A DNA stretch of 64,000 nucleotides. Source: Flavobacterium macacae. Lineage in GTDB: Bacteria; Bacteroidota; Bacteroidia; Flavobacteriales; Flavobacteriaceae. A model generated the notes under the pieces. It was not told the origin of the DNA. It searched no databases and saw only the letters and a list, made by a program, of their open reading frames with translations. How positions within the stretch are numbered: the stretch's first letter is position 1; each line of letters starts with the position of its first letter. The DNA is taken from NCBI RefSeq assembly GCF_003865365.1, contig NZ_RQVR01000003.1, positions 124,001-188,000 on the forward strand, written 5' to 3'. Below are positions 62,432 to 64,000 of this stretch, piece after piece. A program made the position numbers and the translations under genes.

Positions 62432-62530
62432 TTTTTAGCCCTGATTACCTCACAATACTCTTATTTTCATAAGAGTTCGGTAAACACTTCGTGTTTGCCG
62501 AAGAACAGATAGCAGGATTAGCTTCAAATG
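62432..62530 (+). repeat. Dispersed hairpin element, copy E
   Basis: Begins TTTTTAGCCCTGATTACC and ends AGATAGCAGGATTAGCTTC then AAAT. Two hairpins: ACTCTTAT-tttc-ATAAGAGT (62457-62476) and CGGTAAACAC/GTGTTTGCCG around 62478-62500. End boxes match copy A. It lies between the divergent prfB and threonine aldolase genes. Confidence 0.6.
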
Positions 62531-62567
62531 AAGAAAATAGCCGTTTTAATGAAACAAAAATAAGGCA

Positions 62568-62575
62568 TACTTTTG
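62568..62575 (+). promoter_or_regulatory. -7 box of the threonine aldolase promoter
   Basis: TACTTTTG fits TAnnTTTG and lies only 5 bases before ATG 62581, so the mRNA would have almost no leader. Confidence 0.5.
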
Positions 62576-62580
62576 ATATT

Positions 62581-63606
62581 ATGGAAATAAATTTAGTAAG
62601 TGATACGGTCACGAAACCCACCAACGAGATGTTGCAACAGATGTTTCGCTCAAAAGTAGGTGATGACGTTTATAAGCAAGACCCGACTGTCAATGAGTTA
62701 GAGGAGATGGTCGCTAATATATTTGGGATGGAATCGGCGTTGTTTTTTCCTTCGGGAACGATGGCCAATCAAACGGCAATTAAGTTGCATACCAATCCGG
62801 GTGAGCAAATTATTTGTGATAAATGGGCTCATATTTTTCATTATGAAGGTGGTGGGGCTTCGTTTAACAGCGGTGTTTCGTGCAATTTGGTGGATGGAAA
62901 TCGTGGAATGATTACGGCCGACCAAGTGAAAGATGCGATTAATCCGCCCGAATTTTATCACAGTCCGTTGACGAGTTTGGTAAGTATTGAAAATACGACA
63001 AACAAGGGTGGAGGCGCGTGTTATGAAATGGAAGATTTACGAAAAATCAGGGAAGTGTGTACGGAACACAACTTGAAATACCATTTAGACGGCGCAAGAA
63101 TTTGGAACGCTTTGGTGGCAAAAAGACAAAATCCAAGACATTTTGGAGCACTTTTTGACACGATTTCGGTGTGCCTTTCCAAAGGGCTTGGAGCGCCAGT
63201 GGGTTCGGTTTTGGTAGGAGATAAAGAAACAATAAATCGTGCGTTGCGAGTTCGAAAGATTTTTGGCGGTGGCATGCGCCAAGCTGGATATTTGGCCGGA
63301 GCCGGAATTTATGCGTTACAAAATAACGTGAGCCGTTTGCAGGAAGATCATAACAAAGCAAAAGAATTGTCTTATTTGCTTAAACAATTACCTTGGGTAG
63401 AAAGCGTTGAACCTGTAGAAACCAACATCTTAATCTTTGCAGTAAAACCGCAGTTTGATGAAAATTTAGTTATTGAAAAGCTGAAGCAAAAGAATATTTT
63501 TATCAGTTCATTAGGAAAAGGAAAATTAAGAATCGTAACGCATTTAGACTATCGCGATGTGATGCACACGTATGTCTTGGAGGCATTGCAAAAGCTTACT
63601 TTATAG
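62581..63606 (+). CDS. ltaE: Low-specificity threonine aldolase
   Basis: 341 residues from ATG 62581. PLP fold-type I beta-eliminating lyase family: NLVSDTVTKPTNEML, ALFFPSGTMANQTA, HLDGARIWNA and PLP-lysine motif CLSKGLGAPVGS are all present, as is the RKIFGGGMRQAGYLA stretch of threonine aldolases. It splits L-threonine or allo-threonine to glycine and acetaldehyde. The 30 in-frame codons upstream overlap repeat copy E and the -7 box and are excluded. Confidence 0.9.
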   Translation: MEINLVSDTVTKPTNEMLQQMFRSKVGDDVYKQDPTVNELEEMVANIFGMESALFFPSGTMANQTAIKLHTNPGEQIICDKWAHIFHYEGGGASFNSGVSCNLVDGNRGMITADQVKDAINPPEFYHSPLTSLVSIENTTNKGGGACYEMEDLRKIREVCTEHNLKYHLDGARIWNALVAKRQNPRHFGALFDTISVCLSKGLGAPVGSVLVGDKETINRALRVRKIFGGGMRQAGYLAGAGIYALQNNVSRLQEDHNKAKELSYLLKQLPWVESVEPVETNILIFAVKPQFDENLVIEKLKQKNIFISSLGKGKLRIVTHLDYRDVMHTYVLEALQKLTL

Positions 63607-63649
63607 ATAAAAGGTTTTTGGTTTAGGGTTCAAGTGTATTGAACTTAAA

Positions 63650-63706
63650 AAAATTTGGTTTAAGATTTTTGGCTAATTATTGCTCAAAATCCTAAACCAA
63701 AATTTT
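63650..63706. terminator. Long hairpin between ltaE and the YbaB gene
   Basis: AAATTTGGTTTAAGATTTT pairs with AAAATCCTAAACCAAAATTT with few mismatches. T's follow on the plus strand. Convergent genes end on both sides (63606 and 63753), so it probably terminates both. Confidence 0.65.
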
Positions 63707-63752
63707 TTATTCTCAAAGTATAACTTTGAATCTTAAACCCAATTCCTAAACT

Positions 63753-64000
63753 TTACTTAAACATATCCAATCCTGGAATATTTGGCATGCCGTCTTGAGC
63801 AACAGCACCCAGTTCTGCGTCATTTACTTTGGATGCTTTTTCTATGGCTTTGTTCATAACTAAGACCAAATAATCTTCTAATTGCTCTTTGTCTTCTAAC
63901 AAACTGTCATCCACTTCAATTGATTTTACGGTGCGGTTTGCTGTTAAAGTTACTTTTAAAAGTCCGTCACTGCTTTGTTCGTCAATTAAAACGCTATCGA
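63753..64000 (-). CDS. YbaB/EbfC nucleoid-associated protein, partial
   Basis: The C-terminal 82 codons are present; the start lies beyond the right edge. The reading [32 protein letters not shown] and the ending [10 protein letters not shown] is typical of the C-terminal half of YbaB/EbfC, a small dimeric DNA-binding protein often encoded near dnaX and recR. Confidence 0.85.
   Translation of the reverse strand, partial: DSVLIDEQSSDGLLKVTLTANRTVKSIEVDDSLLEDKEQLEDYLVLVMNKAIEKASKVNDAELGAVAQDGMPNIPGLDMFK

Overview
The window looks like chromosome of a low-GC Bacteroidota, most likely Flavobacterium or a close relative. The reasons are: at least fifteen genes preceded by the Bacteroidota -7 promoter box TAnnTTTG; almost no Shine-Dalgarno sequences before start codons; families typical of Flavobacteriia (CCC-motif membrane protein, CAL67264-like small membrane protein, TonB-dependent receptor with a carboxypeptidase-regulatory-like domain, short MenE, fused alpha/beta 2-oxoacid dehydrogenase E1); and several secreted proteins whose signal peptides end in A-Q. 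There is no phage, insertion sequence, CRISPR array or rRNA. The one tRNA is tRNA-Tyr.

Layout. 1-10 kb: 3' part of a fused 2-oxoacid dehydrogenase E1 gene, an M1-like protein without zinc ligands fused to a beta-barrel, a LOG-family hydrolase co-directional with uvrA, and a CLC channel with CBS domains. 10-19 kb: acpH diverging from a glmM / CCC-motif protein / exported peptide deformylase operon; then a class V aminotransferase, a TauE-like exporter and a persulfide dioxygenase-rhodanese fusion that look like sulfide/persulfide handling; a thioredoxin-like lipoprotein; tRNA-Tyr; and a 38-residue membrane protein. 19-30 kb: a minus-strand aromatic-acid catabolic cluster (flavin reductase, bifunctional aryl-CoA hydroxylase/OYE reductase, aryl-CoA ligase, glutamate-synthase-like flavoprotein, thioesterase, nitrilase, gentisate-type dioxygenase, FAH-family hydrolase, maleate isomerase). 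It can be read as a route from an anthranilate- or salicylate-like acid through a CoA thioester to pyruvate and fumarate.

30-50 kb is mostly housekeeping: alkB, a lipoprotein of unknown function, an esterase, ettA, a TPR hybrid sensor kinase, a secreted endonuclease/phosphatase-family protein, a DEAD-box helicase, two histidine-utilisation genes (hutG, hutI) separated by a coiled-coil membrane protein, corA, a DUF1003 protein, fumC, a 56-residue membrane protein and a TonB-family outer-membrane receptor. 50-64 kb: ArsC-family protein, CPBP protease, menE, a low-GC DUF4062 gene that looks acquired, an operon of M1 peptidase / methyltransferase / acyl-CoA carboxylase beta, a DUF47-Pit phosphate transporter pair, a dienelactone hydrolase, a GAF histidine kinase, prfB with a programmed +1 frameshift, a threonine aldolase and the 3' part of a YbaB/EbfC gene.

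Between genes there are five copies of a dispersed 100-155 bp element. Its ends are conserved (TAGCCCnGAT at one end, GCTTC followed by A's at the other) and its core is a hairpin that differs in every copy. I judge this element, the aromatic cluster, the exported peptide deformylase and the DUF4062 gene to be the items most worth following up.
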